A DNA stretch of 42,791 nucleotides from PALSA-1004 sp947474275 (GTDB lineage: Bacteria; Pseudomonadota; Gammaproteobacteria; Burkholderiales; SG8-41), in the NCBI GenBank assembly GCA_947474275.1, contig CANJHY010000015.1:1-42791 (forward strand), read 5' to 3'. Below are positions 40,863-42,791 of the stretch, in pieces. Under the pieces are notes generated by a model. That model was not told the origin of the DNA and ran no database searches. It saw only the letters and a list, made by a program, of their open reading frames with translations. Numbering within the stretch: the first letter of the stretch is position 1; every line of letters begins with the position of its first letter. Position numbers and translations under genes: made by a program.

Positions 40863-42791
40863 GTAAGAACGATGCCCTGAAATCAAAGGGATTGAGACCC
40901 GAGCAATTGCTCGTCCGCCATTGGCGTGCTGTGTTGGTAAGAACGATGCCCTGAAATCAAAGGGATTGAGACTTATCCGACGTCGCACCTTCCGACAAAG
41001 CCGCAGTAAGAACGATGCCCTGAAATCAAAGGGATTGAGACCCGATGCAAACCTTGCGACAGGTAGCAGAATCCTCCGTAAGAACGATGCCCTGAAATCA
41101 AAGGGATTGAGACAGCCCCGCATCCCTAACCTTTTCGGCTTCATTCTGTAAGAACGATGCCCTGAAATCAAAGGGATTGAGACTTTCGTTACTTGTTGCT
41201 TATCCATAATGCTATGGTAAGAACGATGCCCTGAAATCAAAGGGATTGAGACATTGCCTCTTCTGCGTTGTCAAACCATTGGACGGTGTAAGAACGATGC
41301 CCTGAAATCAAAGGGATTGAGACGGCGTAACGCTTCAACAACGCGGCAACGGGGTCGGTAAGAACGATGCCCTGAAATCAAAGGGATTGAGACTTTTCCG
41401 TCGATTGCACCAAGTGGATTTCTAACAGTAAGAACGATGCCCTGAAATCAAAGGGATTGAGACGGCACGAGCGGCTTGTGCTTCATCACCCCGCACTGGT
41501 AAGAACGATGCCCTGAAATCAAAGGGATTGAGACCTTGATTCTTCAAATACAGAGAGCAGCAGGCTTGTGTAAGAACGATGCCCTGAAATCAAAGGGATT
41601 GAGACTCCGCTTTCCGCAGATACTCGCGTATCTTGCTAAAGTAAGAACGATGCCCTGAAATCAAAGGGATTGAGACCTCGTCGTAGTCTGCGTTAACCGC
41701 TTCCTGCGAAGTAAGAACGATGCCCTGAAATCAAAGGGATTGAGACGTTCACTTCCTCTCTTTAGTTGTATACCTGCTCGCCGTAAGAACGATGCCCTGA
41801 AATCAAAGGGATTGAGACCCATCCTTTTCTTCGGCTTCGGCTTTCCGAAGGGTAAGAACGATGCCCTGAAATCAAAGGGATTGAGACAACCAACCGACCA
41901 GCATCAACCAAACCCCCAAGTAAGAACGATGCCCTGAAATCAAAGGGATTGAGACGTTAATTGCCATGTTTCCTCCGATTAAAAGCTGAGTAAGAACGAT
42001 GCCCTGAAATCAAAGGGATTGAGACCAACCCGCTACAGATAATCGCGCTAATTTCCGTAAGAACGATGCCCTGAAATCAAAGGGATTGAGACTCGACCAA
42101 TTTCTTCAAGTTACGCGCCGACGATGTAAGAACGATGCCCTGAAATCAAAGGGATTGAGACACCTTGAACGCCGCGTTAGGTGAACGCGTCCTAGTAAGA
42201 ACGATGCCCTGAAATCAAAGGGATTGAGACTTCCAGCCACTCTTCACGCGTCTTAAAATTCATGTAAGAACGATGCCCTGAAATCAAAGGGATTGAGACA
42301 GGGCCAACCGGATCAACTCCAACAAATTCTCGGTAAGAACGATGCCCTGAAATCAAAGGGATTGAGACAACATTGCTGCTTGGTCCATACCGCTGGCATT
42401 CGTAGTAAGAACGATGCCCTGAAATCAAAGGGATTGAGACTTAACAGTTGCCATCTGTATCGTGCCATCGACGTAAGAACGATGCCCTGAAATCAAAGGG
42501 ATTGAGACCCTTTTCGCGTTTGCGCAGTGCTGCAATCTGCGCCGTAAGAACGATGCCCTGAAATCAAAGGGATTGAGACTTGCCGAACTCCCCCGGCACG
42601 CGAAAATCGCCGTGTAAGAACGATGCCCTGAAATCAAAGGGATTGAGACATCATGATTACCACGAACATCGCAGCGTAGAATTTGTTAGAACGATGCCCT
42701 AAAATAAAAGGGATTGAGACCACTCAACCCCAAGGAACTTACCAACACCAACGTCGTAAGAACGATGCCCTGAAATCAAAGGGATTGAGAC
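40863..42791 (+). CRISPR. CRISPR array, 28 repeats of 36 bp and 27 spacers, open at the window edge
   Basis: The 36-base repeat starts GTAAGAACGATGCCCT and ends AAAGGGATTGAGAC. A CCCT/AGGG hairpin (repeat positions 13-16 and 25-28) ends directly before the last eight bases ATTGAGAC, the usual Cas6 cut and type III 5' tag, so transcription is left to right. Repeats begin at 40863, 40937, 41006, 41078, 41148, 41217, 41288, 41358, 41428, 41499, 41570, 41641, 41711, 41783, 41852, 41920, 41990, 42057, 42126, 42195, 42264, 42333, 42405, 42473, 42544, 42614, 42685 and 42756. All are identical except the 27th. Spacers are 31-38 bases. The window ends exactly on the last repeat, so the array may continue. 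Confidence 0.98.
42685..42720 (+). repeat. Degenerate CRISPR repeat (27th)
   Basis: Three changes from the consensus: position 3 A to T, position 17 G to A and position 22 C to A. All fall outside the CCCT/AGGG stem and the 8-base tag, so Cas6 processing should still work. Degeneration is usual at the leader-distal end of an array, although one perfect repeat follows. Confidence 0.9.

Noticed and set aside
40533..42637. Several open frames across the CRISPR array with recurring NPFDFRASFL, IPLISGHRSY or KNDALKSKGLR
   Set aside because: These are translations of the CRISPR repeat, not proteins.
30384..42791. Second copy of the ssrA 3' end as an attachment site for the CRISPR island
   Set aside because: No repeat of the terminal tmRNA sequence was found to the right within the window.

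Overview
The window is GC-rich chromosomal DNA from a betaproteobacterium. Evidence for this is the gene order gyrA-serC-serA-pheA-hisC-tyrA-aroA-cmk-rpsA-ihfB-lapA-lapB, two OmpA proteins of the Neisseria RmpM type, a TRZ/ATZ deaminase-ubiG-gph cluster beside gyrA, and a one-piece tmRNA whose tag ends in ALAA. I cannot name the genus; the arrangement is compatible with Nitrosomonadales-like or Burkholderiales-like groups.

Layout. Positions 1-1050 are a worn edge: the 5' end of a small Trp-rich gene (TIGR02450 type) running off the left edge, a frameshifted remnant of an ISL3-family transposase, and a degenerate tRNA-Ser(UGA). A BI-1/YccA-type membrane protein gene with a clear terminator follows (1053-1810). 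From 1833 to 25481 almost everything is on the minus strand and tightly packed. Read in the direction of transcription it runs gyrA, serC, serA, pheA, hisC, tyrA, aroA, cmk, rpsA, ihfB (with a terminator), then lapA, lapB, pyrF, ugd, the heptose kinase gene, hldD, cysM, ydbH, ynbE, ydbL, a PolB-type 3'-5' exonuclease and rlmD. This joins serine and aromatic amino-acid synthesis, translation, lipopolysaccharide assembly and inner-core heptose supply, cysteine synthesis and an AsmA-like envelope lipid system. Stop/start overlaps (ATGA, GTGA, TAGTG) suggest translational coupling at many junctions.

From 25630 the plus strand carries two paralogous OmpA/RmpM-like genes, a probable MTA/SAH deaminase, ubiG, gph and ssrA (tmRNA). 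Downstream of ssrA comes about 400 bp without a gene, a truncated DUF2130 remnant, and then a complete type III-B CRISPR-Cas module: a DUF2442 gene whose stop overlaps the cmr1 start, cmr1, cmr2 (cas10), cmr3, cmr4, cmr5, cmr6, a separate cas6, and a CRISPR array of 28 repeats and 27 spacers that runs to the right edge. No cas1/cas2 and no CARF-type effector lie inside the window.

How the CRISPR module should work. Cas6 would cut the repeat after its CCCT/AGGG hairpin, leaving an 8-nt ATTGAGAC tag. Cmr1-6 would form the RNA-targeting complex. Cas10 keeps its GGDD cyclase motif and so should make cyclic oligoadenylate. Several spacers, read in reverse complement, look like translation-start regions of invader genes, which fits mRNA targeting.

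The signals most worth following are the DUF2442 gene embedded in the Cmr operon, the spacers antisense to ribosome-binding sites, and a 126-bp inverted-repeat element with four exact 7-bp repeats at the 5' end of the heptose kinase gene that could act as a frame switch.
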